The notes beneath the pieces are model-generated. The model made no database searches. It was not told the DNA's origin and worked only from the letters and a program-made list of their open reading frames with translations. This document shows, piece after piece, positions 11,831 through 22,220 of a stretch of DNA of 64,000 nucleotides. The translations under genes and the position numbers were made by a program. This DNA comes from Anticarsia gemmatalis (taxonomy: Eukaryota; Arthropoda; Insecta; Lepidoptera; Erebidae), in assembly GCF_050436995.1 (NCBI RefSeq), contig NC_134747.1:8005501-8069500 (forward strand), in the 5' to 3' direction. The first letter of the stretch is position 1. Every line of letters begins with the position of its first letter.

Positions 11831-13555
11831 GGACGTAAATAAAATCTGGCGTTCCATATTTTAAAACTTTATTTTAATAGCCCACTATTCAACGAGAAAT
11901 TAAGACGTGTTTATTAGCTGAGTCCCTCGTAATACAAACAAGTCCTTCCTTCATGAGTTACTTTACCCATCATCTCATAAATCTGTATTCACATCAAGTC
12001 ACAACATAAACCTATTAAAGTTGCAACATAGATCTATATCGCGAGCTTAACATATTGACTACAAGTTGTTCATTTCATAAGAGCGCTTTTTGTATGTTAA
12101 GTATGCCATAGTTCTATTCATCATCATGTTATTAGCGTCGCGTCTACGCCTAGCACAATAAAATGATTTCACAATATATAAACTGTGTGGACAAAGAAAA
12201 CGATACTAATATCAAAGTATTTCGGGTTAGTATGTTAATCTCGCAAGTTAATCAATAACAAACACAAAATATTGTTGTGAAGCTTCGTAAGCACACATAT
12301 TCAATAAGCATGTTTTTTTCATCATACGAGTCCCAAATATTTCCGTTCACCCATAAAACAATTCGATGGAAATTGTATATTACCATGTAAGTAGTAATCT
12401 GGGTTCGAATTTATGTATCGGAAGAAGTGTATGGAAAAAGTTTTTCGCCCAAAGCGTATTCAGAGACATTCCTCATGCGTGCCGCCCCTTACAATGTTTG
12501 GAAAGTGTTTATTCCGTTCACAAAAGAGATCATAATAGCGCAGGTACGTATATTATTATTCTAGAACAATGTTAAGTGGTCGCATACGAAGAAAACCCGC
12601 AACAGCTGTCCTACTAATCAATTATGCGTCCTCATAATATGACTCTTGTCTTGACGACTATAAAATTGCCACACATAACATTTTTTTCTGTGCCAAAAAT
12701 CAACATCATCTCGGACGGAATGTTAACAACATAATATTTTTCAACGTGATCTTAATCTCAACAAATTGTTGAAAATGAAAATTTTTAATCGCGTGCCTTC
12801 AAAATAGAATATGTGACAATTCACAATTAACAGAACATAGGGGCTTTTGACGAGCATCTTAAAACAATAGTCGAAATCTTAAGATAAAGCTATAATTTAA
12901 TTTGACTCGCTTTGACTCGCTGCCAGAATGACTAATTCGCGCTAACATGTCGTGACTCTCGTATTATTGCAATATTTTCTGCTCAATTGTTAAATTCAGA
13001 TAGAAGTTGAGTAACTATTAAATAATGTATTGCTAAAATGTGAATAAAGTACATATATTTAAGAAAAAGTAAGTGTACATTCGCATTAATGTCAGCGCGT
13101 CACATTATCCAACAAAACTCGTCCATTTTTATTACGACCACTTGTGACCTTACGACAATAGAATTTAGTGTGATTAATTTTTAATGTGCTCAAAATGAGT
13201 GAAATCGAAATATATGCAGGAAATAAAACCTATTGATAGCGCAAAGCTAGTTCAATAAACATAATTTAAATTAATTAGAAGTATTTAGTATGTTTAATTC
13301 GAGCAGTGCGAGGCAGTAAACATTATCTATTAAGCGGCTTTGATGAGCTTTTTAATGTTGCACGACTTATAAGATCTGAGTCGCTATTTTATTCGTGAGT
13401 GATACAGCATTCATCTTATACATTTTTACATACTGGCGACAAGAAGCTTTACACGGCTTAGAACAGCTTACGAGTAATTTAACGCAACATTAAACAGTTG
13501 TAAAAATACACACCGACTGAATAAAACTGTAACAGTATGATAACTGATATGGTGA
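11831..13555. other. AT-rich non-coding DNA
   Basis: No gene or repeat family is recognised. A perfect tandem pair of TTTGACTCGC lies at 12901-12920. CCATAAA is at 12351. Low-complexity A/T runs are short. Confidence 0.5.
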
Positions 13556-13690
13556 ACAAGCCACCTGTTATCGCGACCGCAAAGGGATTTGGCGCATGGC
13601 GTCGCGGATACGGCGCGGCTCAGCGCGGCACGGCGCAACACGACGACGCGGCGACACGACGACAACCCGACGCGACACCGACTTACAGCA
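13556..13690. promoter_or_regulatory. GC/CpG-rich island 6
   Basis: This is a roughly 120-bp CpG-dense stretch made of imperfect CGGCGC/CGACGA-type steps. Several short overlapping frames on both strands are by-products of the composition. The role is unknown. Confidence 0.2.
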
Positions 13691-15050
13691 TATGCTAAAT
13701 TCCTCCGACACGTAATAAAATTTTATAAAACCGCGGTTATCGTAAACAGAACAAATAGCAAAGTTTATGAGCCATTCGTCGCGCTTTTCCATTTGCATGA
13801 TACGAGTATGTCATAGGAAATACGTATCGTACGCGGCTAGGGGTTATGGCGACGTCCCAGGTCATCGCACTAAATTATTCGTCTCGTATAAATTTGTTTA
13901 TGTAAAAGTTATGGACAGTTGTCAGACATCGTCAAATTTCCAATTCCATTGTACAAAAATTGCAGAAATAACTCGTGCCTGTTTTCTTTATACGACTTTG
14001 AGGATTTATGTTTACTATGTAAGTATGGTTTATTCAGTAAAGTTCTACAATACATTTATATTATACTGAATACGAAATAATTTAATGGCTATCGAGTGTT
14101 AAGTTGCTTGTTTACTTATATTATACTTATTTTAGAATTTGAGCTCGCTTCTCTTTTCACCCGATGTCATCCCGTTCCGCCATCTCGACTTCCATAGGTA
14201 CAATGTGTGAACATTCATAAAAAAAAAGAATAGACAATAAAACGTGAACGTAACATGCGGCGTATTTACAAAAGTTCTTGACGGACGCATTTAGAGCTGT
14301 TAGCGCTTCTTTATAATAAAAAGGTTTTAACAAAGGCCCATTAAAAACTGAAGTCATAACAGGAAACGTGATACAGTGGCCGGCGGGTTTTTAAGGATTA
14401 CCTCTTTCATCATAAAGGCGCGGTGAGCGGCAGCTGGCGCTTCCACTTTATGTGGTTACTGAACAGCTTCTCTTTAATAATCTTGTTTATTTTTGAATGT
14501 GGAACACCCGTAACTTGAATGACTATGAACATGTGTCATTGACTTGAACGAGTGCTCCTTCCATTTTGTATTTACTCACTTTTCAGATTTAGCTTACAAA
14601 TACTCCGGGGTTTTGTTAAAAAGAGTATCGGAAAAGATTCAGGAATACTACTTTTAGATAAACTTTTTTTAAATCTCTACATAACGAAATCATTGAAAGA
14701 AAATTGAGGTAAATCTGATAATAATCTTTCCCAAGCTTTGACAGATTCTTAATACTTATTACTATTGTAACTTGCTTGTCTCGTACCATCGCATTTAACG
14801 TAGTGCCAGTTATTCAACAAACTGCTCTATGCACACTGAAGAAGTAATTTCAGTTGCTAATCGTTAGATATAGGATGTCGGTATAGACAAGTAGATCAAT
14901 ATTAGACTGGAGGAAGACACTCAATATAGAGGCATGTAGTGTAACAGTGAACAGTGGGTAGCATTGTAGCAATAAGCCTCCCTGTAGCTAATAACAACAG
15001 CGGCATCGGCGACGATATCTCAATATCGTAGGTGCGAGTTAATTAACACA
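13691..15050. other. non-coding DNA
   Basis: No gene is supported. The 100-codon plus-strand frame at 13767-14069 and the 66-codon minus frame at 14157-14357 show no recognisable domain. No repeats are seen. Confidence 0.5.
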
Positions 15051-15450
15051 TGACGCTTGTCGTGGAAATAGAATTCCTGTAAGCGAGTGGTGGTGCGCGC
15101 GCGCCCCGGGCCACGCCGCCGCCGCTCCGTCCCGATGTTTGTTTACAAGCAACGAGACTTCATTACGCCGCCGGCTAATGTATTCAGCTTCAGCCTCCAC
15201 GTTAACAGCGACACTTCTCGGAATCAATATGCTCCTTGTATGTTTTGATTGGCTGACGCCCCGCCGAGCAACACAATCCCGCCCTAACACACCAACACAT
15301 AAAACACAGTTTTCGACACCACCGACGCATAACTTTAATGACACCGAATACAACGAACGGATTTCAGTGTTAATACTTGCTCGGGATAAATTTCCTATAG
15401 TGGTAACGACCTCTGCATTGAACTTGTCCAATTTTAGGGTTAACGCACAT
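15051..15450. promoter_or_regulatory. GC/CpG-rich island 7
   Basis: CpG-rich DNA (densest at 15085-15130) grades into a more balanced segment. Two frames overlap on opposite strands here (15039-15431 minus, 130 codons; 15139-15453 plus, 104 codons). Neither translation shows a domain, a signal peptide or membrane segments that I recognise. An island that happens to lack stops is the simpler reading. Confidence 0.22.
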
Positions 15451-17557
15451 TAATTTGTTTTATTAACGGCTTTAAACGTTTAACCGTTTCCTGTCGTCAC
15501 TGCTCTGGTTCGTATCATTCCATTGTGTGCTCCTTTCATTACTAATCCGAAGTTAAATAGAAGCGGACATTGTAAAACAACATTAACTTACTCAAATATC
15601 TGACAAAACTAACCCTGGTTTAAAATAGAGGCTTCGATGTGACATATTGCGATCAAAACCACAAAACAATGTTGTGTTCGGCCGACACAGCGTCGGAACA
15701 TTGCCAAATCCATCGAAGCGACTTCTGATCCCTCTGCACCCCCAAAAATAATAATGTTTCATCTTATAAAAATATTTCCCTTACGACTGTCGCTCGGTAT
15801 ATCACGGTATTTGTCACAGAGGATCACCCTTTATGTTCGTTTCCAGTCAAACCCCTTAGATAAGCGAGCCTTTTATATGCCAAATATAATATATTATGGT
15901 TTACAATTCTTGCCAAATCATAACGTGGATAAGACAAGGGTTGTTTGTATCTGACAAATAACTAAAGAAGCAGCACGAATTCTTTGCTTTAAGGAAAAAA
16001 GCTATTGTTGTTGATTCTGTTCATATTCAAAAGAAAGTGCAATAATTACGTGAAAAAATAATTTTAAGATTTCAAAAGATTTTCATTTGTTTCCGTAAAG
16101 CTGTAACTTTATCCTCGAGATAAAGTTTCTATGAACTATGCTTGAATTAAATGCAACAGTAGCTTCAGTTGTAGGCTCTGTTGCGTATCCATATATAGCC
16201 AACAGGCACGAGCCATTACTTCCAACATATGAGCAAAGTAAAAATATCAGCGTATTATGGGTTATCAGAGGCAGAGTCGCGTCTCGGAGACTCCGGCCGC
16301 CATTCATGTCCCGCTCCGACTTAATGGATTGCTCGCTTTCATATTCCGAAACGTACACAATGTTTGCGCTCCTATGATCACGTATAGTGATTTAACGCTT
16401 TATATCTCGTCCTCATGTTAGTGCCGTATCACTACCGGGACTTAGAACTAATGTTGCACGAAGTCCCCCGATAACGTTAAAATAAAATTTACATTTCATC
16501 GTAATAGCATTTCCCGATACAAAAGCTTCAAGAGTGCGGTTGTCACCCATCTGTTTGCACGTCTATAGCTCCCCTTTCATATGAAAGACGAAAACAAACA
16601 GAGAATGTGCCAAATAGCAAACAATATTATACGGAATGCACAATAATATCAGTTCCGGCGGCGTGGGTGCGGGCCGCGCTGTTTGCTTCCGCGAATAAAT
16701 ATGAAATTCGAAGAGTCTCGCCTCAGACGCGCGAGCAAATATTATGGGAGTTTGCTTTGGTAAAATGATAACCGTCAAGATTGAAAATTTGGGTTTAGCC
16801 GCCAGGCAGGGGAAGATTATTGAATATACGAATATAACTTATCGAACTAGGCGAGTGGCTTTTATATCAAAGCTGTGTAAACTATTTCCTTTAAAAGAAT
16901 TTTCTTTTGGTTTACATGCCAATGTTCGAAAATAGCGTGTAGTTAGGTACAGTTAGTTTAAAATATCTAATTATAAGAGCACGTATTTAGCGTTTTAAGT
17001 ATCATCTACTTTCTTAATTAATGGACTGTGTGAATAATTTGTATGGTCATGCAATATCGATGAGTAAGTTACCTGATTAGGAAGCAGAAGGTGTGTCTCA
17101 ATAGCGGACAGTGAGGGACGTGTGAATTGGCAACAGTATCTCCCTTGATATACGATGCCAGAATGCAACAATCATGTAACTGTTTACTGAGGTAACTTCA
17201 CACCACACTACATATTGTAATATAGTATGTTCAGTAGTAAAATAGTGATAATATATTTTTTAAGGAACTGATTGATGTTGAGTTTATTCCCAGTTTGAAA
17301 GGTTGTTTAAAAGGTTATATTACCAGGAGATTTGCTGATAGGTACGTATATATGTAACAGTTGAAGCCTATGAGATAAGATTATTATATTGTACGGGTAG
17401 GTACTGTATTTTTTCTTACCAAGGTACAAAACTTAAGATCTAAACCGAATGTTTGTCAACAATGCCTATCATTAAAGACCTTAAATTAGTGACAAAATCA
17501 TTGAATAATACCGAAAAGACCCATTAAAATTCTAAACTCGAACAACTATCACCAGTA
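15451..17557. other. non-coding DNA with small CpG patches
   Basis: Short CpG-rich spots occur at 16270-16330 and 16650-16740. A perfect 14-bp palindrome CTTTCATATGAAAG lies at 16574-16587. GAGTAAGTTACCTGATTA at 17062-17079 recurs with one change at 18303-18320. No gene is supported. Confidence 0.45.
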
Positions 17558-17847
17558 GCGCAATTCTGTATAGTCTCTACTGTCGAGTATCGAGAGATTA
17601 ACATTAAAAATGTACTGCCAAAATAATTCTTACGGAGCCTGGTAGAGGCGCTAAACAGATTTTCCTGTAAAGTTTCACGATAACTAGCCGGTTGTCGGTA
17701 GTCCATAGCAGTAGAGTTATTAGAATTTGACATTTCAAATCTACCGCAAATAGTTCATACGTCGCTCACTAGAGGCGCTGATCAGATTTTCATACATAAT
17801 TTCTGGATAGCTAGCTAATTATCGATAGTGGTAGAAAATCGCGGTGC
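17558..17847 (+). repeat. dispersed repeat family X, copy A with a duplicated right half
   Basis: 17558-17715 aligns by eye with 33187-33337 and 63542-63700. Shared landmarks in order are a GAGTATCGAGA-like start, an AAAATGTACTGC-like block, TAGAGGCGCT, CAGATTTTC and a CGATAGT-rich right end. The right half is present again at 17766-17847 (TAGAGGCGCTGATCAGATTTTC then ATCGATAGTGGTAGAAAATC), giving a partial tandem arrangement. There is no coding capacity. I recall similar strings from moth genomes, but the class (SINE-like or MITE) is unknown. Confidence 0.65.
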
Positions 17848-17859
17848 TAAAGCAGAAAA

Positions 17860-18085
17860 TTTATTGTTTTTCCTCCAAGTCAACTCTTTCAGATATTATT
17901 AGTTATCATGTGAAGGTTAGGTTGCAGTCGGGCGCGTGAAGCTGGCTCAGTCCCTCCGACCCCCGCCTTATCATCCCGTGAGAATAACTTCCAGATTTAT
18001 GTGCCGCGTAAAACTTTATGTCGTGGTTTGTTTCGTTGCATGCTATTTTATTGTTATCAACTATTTTGTATAACTATACGGTCTT
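17860..18085. other. spacer between repeats
   Basis: Ordinary DNA with a GC-rich spot at 17925-17975. Nothing is recognised. Confidence 0.4.
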
Positions 18086-18215
18086 AACCGACTTCAAAAA
18101 GGAGGTACTCAGCACATTTTTATGATTGTTTTACTGGTTTTGAGATATTCTTGAAAATGTGTGATTTTGTATACATTGATGATGTGATTATGTTTGTTTT
18201 GCTTTATAGTCGGTT
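18086..18215 (+). repeat. short element with AACCGACT inverted ends
   Basis: It starts AACCGACTTCAAAAAGGAGG (18086-18105) and ends AGTCGGTT (18208-18215), the reverse complement of its first eight bases. The opening string is one I associate with an abundant lepidopteran dispersed repeat, usually longer. At 130 bp this is probably an internally deleted copy. The class is uncertain. Confidence 0.5.
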
Positions 18216-18412
18216 ATTTATTGTACGAAATATTTAGAAAAACAACCTTAGTATAAGAGTTACTTAACTTGCTTTAAGTAAATTAGAGTGGACGGGAACG
18301 ACGAGTAAGTTAGCTGATTAAGGAGTTAGAAACAGATTACATCAAGTGCAAAAGACGGGGGAGCAAGCAGAGAATATTGTGCAGATTTAACAAATGTATA
18401 AATAATAAAACA

Positions 18413-18640
18413 TGACTGCCTCCGTGGCGCAGTGGTGTAGGTCGCCACGCCGATACCACTGCAACGGGAGGTCGTGGGTTCGATTCCCACACGGAACAAT
18501 TATTTGTGCGATCCACAAATAATTGTTTCGGGTCTGGTTGTGCTTTGTGACCGTTGTTTGCATGTTTGTAAAAGTCCCCGCGACACAAGAGCCATTCTTA
18601 GCGCGGGAGTTGTCTTTTTCTAAATCAAAAAACAAAAAAC
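18413..18640 (+). mobile_element. tRNA-derived SINE
   Basis: This is a Pol III-type SINE of the kind abundant in noctuid and other moths. A box A match TGGCGCAGTGG (18425-18435) and a box B match GGTTCGATTCC (18477-18487) form the internal promoter in a tRNA-like head. A family-specific body follows, including an inverted ATTATTTGTG / CACAAATAAT pair near 18496-18526. The 3' end is near the T-rich stretch at 18610-18620 with an A-rich tail to about 18640. The copy looks nearly full length. Minus-strand frames at 18337-18695 are antisense to it and are not genes. No clear target-site duplication was found. Confidence 0.85.
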
Positions 18641-19829
18641 TAAAATAAAATATCATATTTTTTTGTAGCACAAATAAATAATGACAAATAATCATTGGGA
18701 TATTCCTTAATTACTAACAAGGTAATGAAAGCTTAGAACATGAACAAACCTCTTAAGAATTTTCATAAACTAAAAAAAATACGCTAATGTAAACCTAGAT
18801 GTGACTATTTGAGAAGTTTTATGTTATGTTGTTGGGTAAAACTGTTCCTAGATAATATGTCTACTTTAGTAGTTATTGAAAATATTCCTATATTGACTTA
18901 TAAATACTTAGTATAGGTAATAAATAGATTCATTAATACTTGTGAAAATTTAAAATTGTTAACAAAATTTTATAAAATATAAATGTAATTTCCAACGATG
19001 ATATTTTTTTCTAACGTATACAAACGTTAAATCGGGTACAAAATCATTATTCAATTTAACTCCGACGATTGTATTTATAGGCCAAAAGTCAAGAATGTGC
19101 CATTAAAATAAACATTTCACGACTAGGCCTATTGTTGTATTTTATTTCTTCTGACTAATAAATCCGATGTTTCTGAAATTTAAACAAGGTAGAGCATAAT
19201 TGTACATTAGTTTAAATTTATAACTGTTTAAAAACTAAAATATCTTTGTTTTTTCAGGTGATATTAATAATTTTGAATCACGAATCTAAGGGTAAGTCTA
19301 CAAAATCGAAAATGTTGCTCTACTTAAAATTGTGTACCTGTGTATTGCATATGACATTTGCTCAAAGGTTTCCAAAAGTGTAATGTTGATCTGTGTCGGA
19401 CCCCAAGGTAAGAGCTCGGCGAGTTGAGTGGACGATAATAGAGAAACGTCTTTACGAGTTCGACACCCGCTTGACACATCAACACTAAATCGACATTGTG
19501 CGACCGACGACACGCGAGCTGCGATCACGTGTGACAGTGATGCCAAAACTGCGACACACCAAAACACATTGTTTTACGAATAATGTAAATTAGAAAGTAA
19601 TTTCTGAAACGTTTTCCTTTATTATTTTGTTTTTGTAAATCAGGCAAATTTTTTTATCATTAGAATATAATGTTGACCACTGCCAGACAAAAAGTTACAG
19701 TAAACATCGTTGATGAAAATAGGTGGTGAAAAGGTGGTATCAACAGCACTGTACAATAGGCGAGACACCACCAGACACCCGCCACTTTCTGCAATGTCAT
19801 CGGTGCATATAAAAAGTTATGACCGTTGG
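18641..19829. other. AT-rich non-coding DNA
   Basis: No gene or repeat is recognised. The minus-strand frame 19298-19567 (89 codons) begins with a hydrophobic stretch resembling a signal peptide. Nothing downstream is recognisable and no splice context was established, so it is not called. Confidence 0.45.
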
Positions 19830-21010
19830 CAATATTTCCGAGAGGCGGCCGAGCTCTCCGTAGGAAACGATATGCAGTAAACGGTCGGGCGTGCGGTCTC
19901 GCGGGGCCACTGCGCCCTCGCTGACCCGCCCGATTTTATGCCAATTTTCATAAAAATAAATCTGACTCGCGTTGATTGAACCAGTCGCCGGGCCGTTCGT
20001 GATCGACTTTCTATTTTATTGTTATTAGCTCAGTCGCGCAAGGGTACGAATTATTGTTTTGCCATTTGTCCCCAAAAATAGAAAAGGTTATCCTCGGACG
20101 AAGGTATAACTTTATATGACAATCAATTTATTCGATACACCCTTTTCTTTCATCATGTCATTGTATGCGTATATGCTCGTCTACGAATACAAGTTTTGTA
20201 GGCAGATACAAACGTTTATATGCAATTCCTATATTATACCTTGTTCCTAACAACCTACGAGAAGAGACAAGACAAAAAGCACATGTTTTTAGAGATGTTC
20301 ATTACATAAGAAAACAATTCAGGCATGGCTTGAAAAACTGTAGCAGTATAAAGGACGAGACATGAATGGATCATTGGTAGAGTTAATAACCGTCCCGCTG
20401 AAGCTCGGAGCGATCGAGCGGTGCTATCGCTGTTAACATCAGATGGAACAAGTGTTATGGCATCGTACGCTGCCTTATACGATTGAAGGCATTCCCGTAG
20501 AGATATTCCGATGGTTATCGGGCGGCCACACACGGCAGCCACCGACCAGCCAGCATAACTAGCTCACACCACACGCCAATTTGCGACACTTTTACGCTCA
20601 TAACAGCTTCAGACACCATTTATGTTACGCCAGGACCATTTCCAGCCGTGTTTTACTACAATCCACCTCCATTTCCACTGCAATAAATATCGTCGTACAT
20701 AAAATCCCTTTTATGTATTTAAGAATTAATTGAAAAAATAAATAGCTACATATGTATGTAAGGAGATAAAATGAAATACAAAATGATACGTCTGAACAAA
20801 AGTGCAGAGTGTAGTCAAAGAAGCATGGCGGGCGATCGTGATTTATCGTCGGCCGCTTTTGAATATTAAATAATCTTTAATGGGAGCGCATGATCGGCCC
20901 ATTAGCCGACGTCGCTCCTTTCACGTTTAATAAAGAGTCATTTATAAGCCAGCGACGCTTTTCCCTTATCTGGACGAAGTATGTCGCGCGACTGAGAGGT
21001 GCCGCCCTAT
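19830..21010. promoter_or_regulatory. GC/CpG-rich islands 8 and 9 with homeodomain-type sites
   Basis: CpG-rich patches lie at 19835-19950 and 20825-20985. The second holds TGATTTAT (20839-20846), a sequence compatible with an Exd/Hox composite site, and a CCCATTAGCC core near 20898. The interval between them is AT-rich and carries only short random frames. The regulatory role is inference. Confidence 0.27.
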
Positions 21011-21940
21011 CAGGATTAATTCATAATTTTATCCGTGTTTGTTGATGTATTCAATGTTTTTGAGTTTGGTGTGTACAGAATTAAAAACGTCAATCTTAAT
21101 TACCATACAAAAGCGATTATCGACTTAATGTTTCGAGGGTCTATTATGATAGGCAATAGCTGTTACGAGGTAACTATCCCACCGCGTTAGTACCCGAGTA
21201 TTGGTTTGATTCCCACGGTGGGTAAGTATCACCTCATTGAATCATTAGGAAATTAGCCCGTTTCCTCGCGCCGACACCGACTGATCGCGTCTAATGTCGC
21301 TCCCTTGGACCTCGGACACAAAATTGTTTCACAAGTATTATTAACCATGAGAACAAGATTGCGCCGCTACATTGTATCAAGCTTTTTACTGGAATGACAG
21401 ACATTTAGAGTACAATAGCGAGCTGTATCTATTAATTATTCGCAATCTTTACATTTATAATGTCTGCTTTTTACTTGTTTGGTCCATAATTTCATTTGGT
21501 ACATATTAAATTCACCTCTGTGTTACACTGCTGACTAATTAAAACCACGTTGCAATATATTAAGAACAAGAGCGATTGAAAAGTATGACATTCCTCAATG
21601 AATCTTCAAGTTAAAATTAAATTGTTATACTTACAATGTATGACGTATTTGCAAAGGTAAAATTGTAAACAAACATCGTCTGATGATAAACAACAAAAAG
21701 AAACCATATTCCAACCGTACCATAAAGCAAACATCATAACTCTTTATTTGTCAATTAAAAAGCTCGCTCATGACGAAAGAAGCTCAATTCGACCATTACT
21801 GTCCAAATACGAGTTGCAAAAACAAATGAGTTATAACTAACACTCTCCATACTTAGCGGCTGAATGCGTGTAATTATGAAGATTAATCTCCACGGTGCAC
21901 GAGGGTTAACATAACTTGAGGGCGCACATCGTCGGTTACG
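21011..21940. other. non-coding DNA containing one tRNA-like hairpin
   Basis: Apart from the hairpin at 21167-21235, listed separately, no gene or repeat is recognised. Confidence 0.45.
21167..21235 (+). other. tRNA-like imperfect hairpin, possible degenerate tRNA/SINE head
   Basis: GAGGT (21167-21171) pairs with ACCTC (21231-21235), and CCCACCG (21178-21184) pairs with CGGTGGG (21216-21222), enclosing a 31-base loop. The loop's 3' side includes GGTTTGATTCCC, a near match to the box B of tRNA genes. No good box A or cloverleaf can be drawn, so a functional tRNA is not supported. It could be a remnant of a tRNA-headed SINE or an unrelated stem-loop. Confidence 0.35.
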
Positions 21941-22220
21941 ACTTCCTAATGACACTTCGATCGAGCCCGCCGCTCATTATCGCGAAACATTCGATCGGCT
22001 CACTCGAGTTATTCCTCTTAATATCGCGCCGACGGTGGCTAAGCGGTCAGGATATTGTCACGTATGCGCCGCGCACTGCCGTAATTATATCGGCGCAATT
22101 AAAGACCAACTAATATATTATAATCGTTCTGTTAGCATCATTGGTTTTTACAAGAGCGCCGGGAGCCGACAGCCGCCGCCACCGTTCACACACTCATCCC
22201 CGTAACACCCTGCTAGTGCC
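21941..22220. promoter_or_regulatory. GC/CpG-rich island 10
   Basis: Moderately CpG-rich DNA is densest at 21955-22095 and 22150-22200, flanked by AT-rich sequence. The reading frame at 22141-22416 is unrecognised. The regulatory reading is inferred from composition only. Confidence 0.2.

Noticed and set aside
13338..13349. CTTTGATGAGCT, resembling the 3' part of miR-2 family microRNAs (a similar string is at 11007-11018)
   Set aside because: The miR-2 seed is absent at both places and no precursor hairpin can be drawn.
15039..15453. Overlapping opposite-strand frames of 130 and 104 codons
   Set aside because: Both lie on a CpG-rich island depleted of stop codons; neither translation resembles a known family.
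18337..18695. Minus-strand frames of 83 and 102 codons
   Set aside because: They are antisense to the tRNA-derived SINE.
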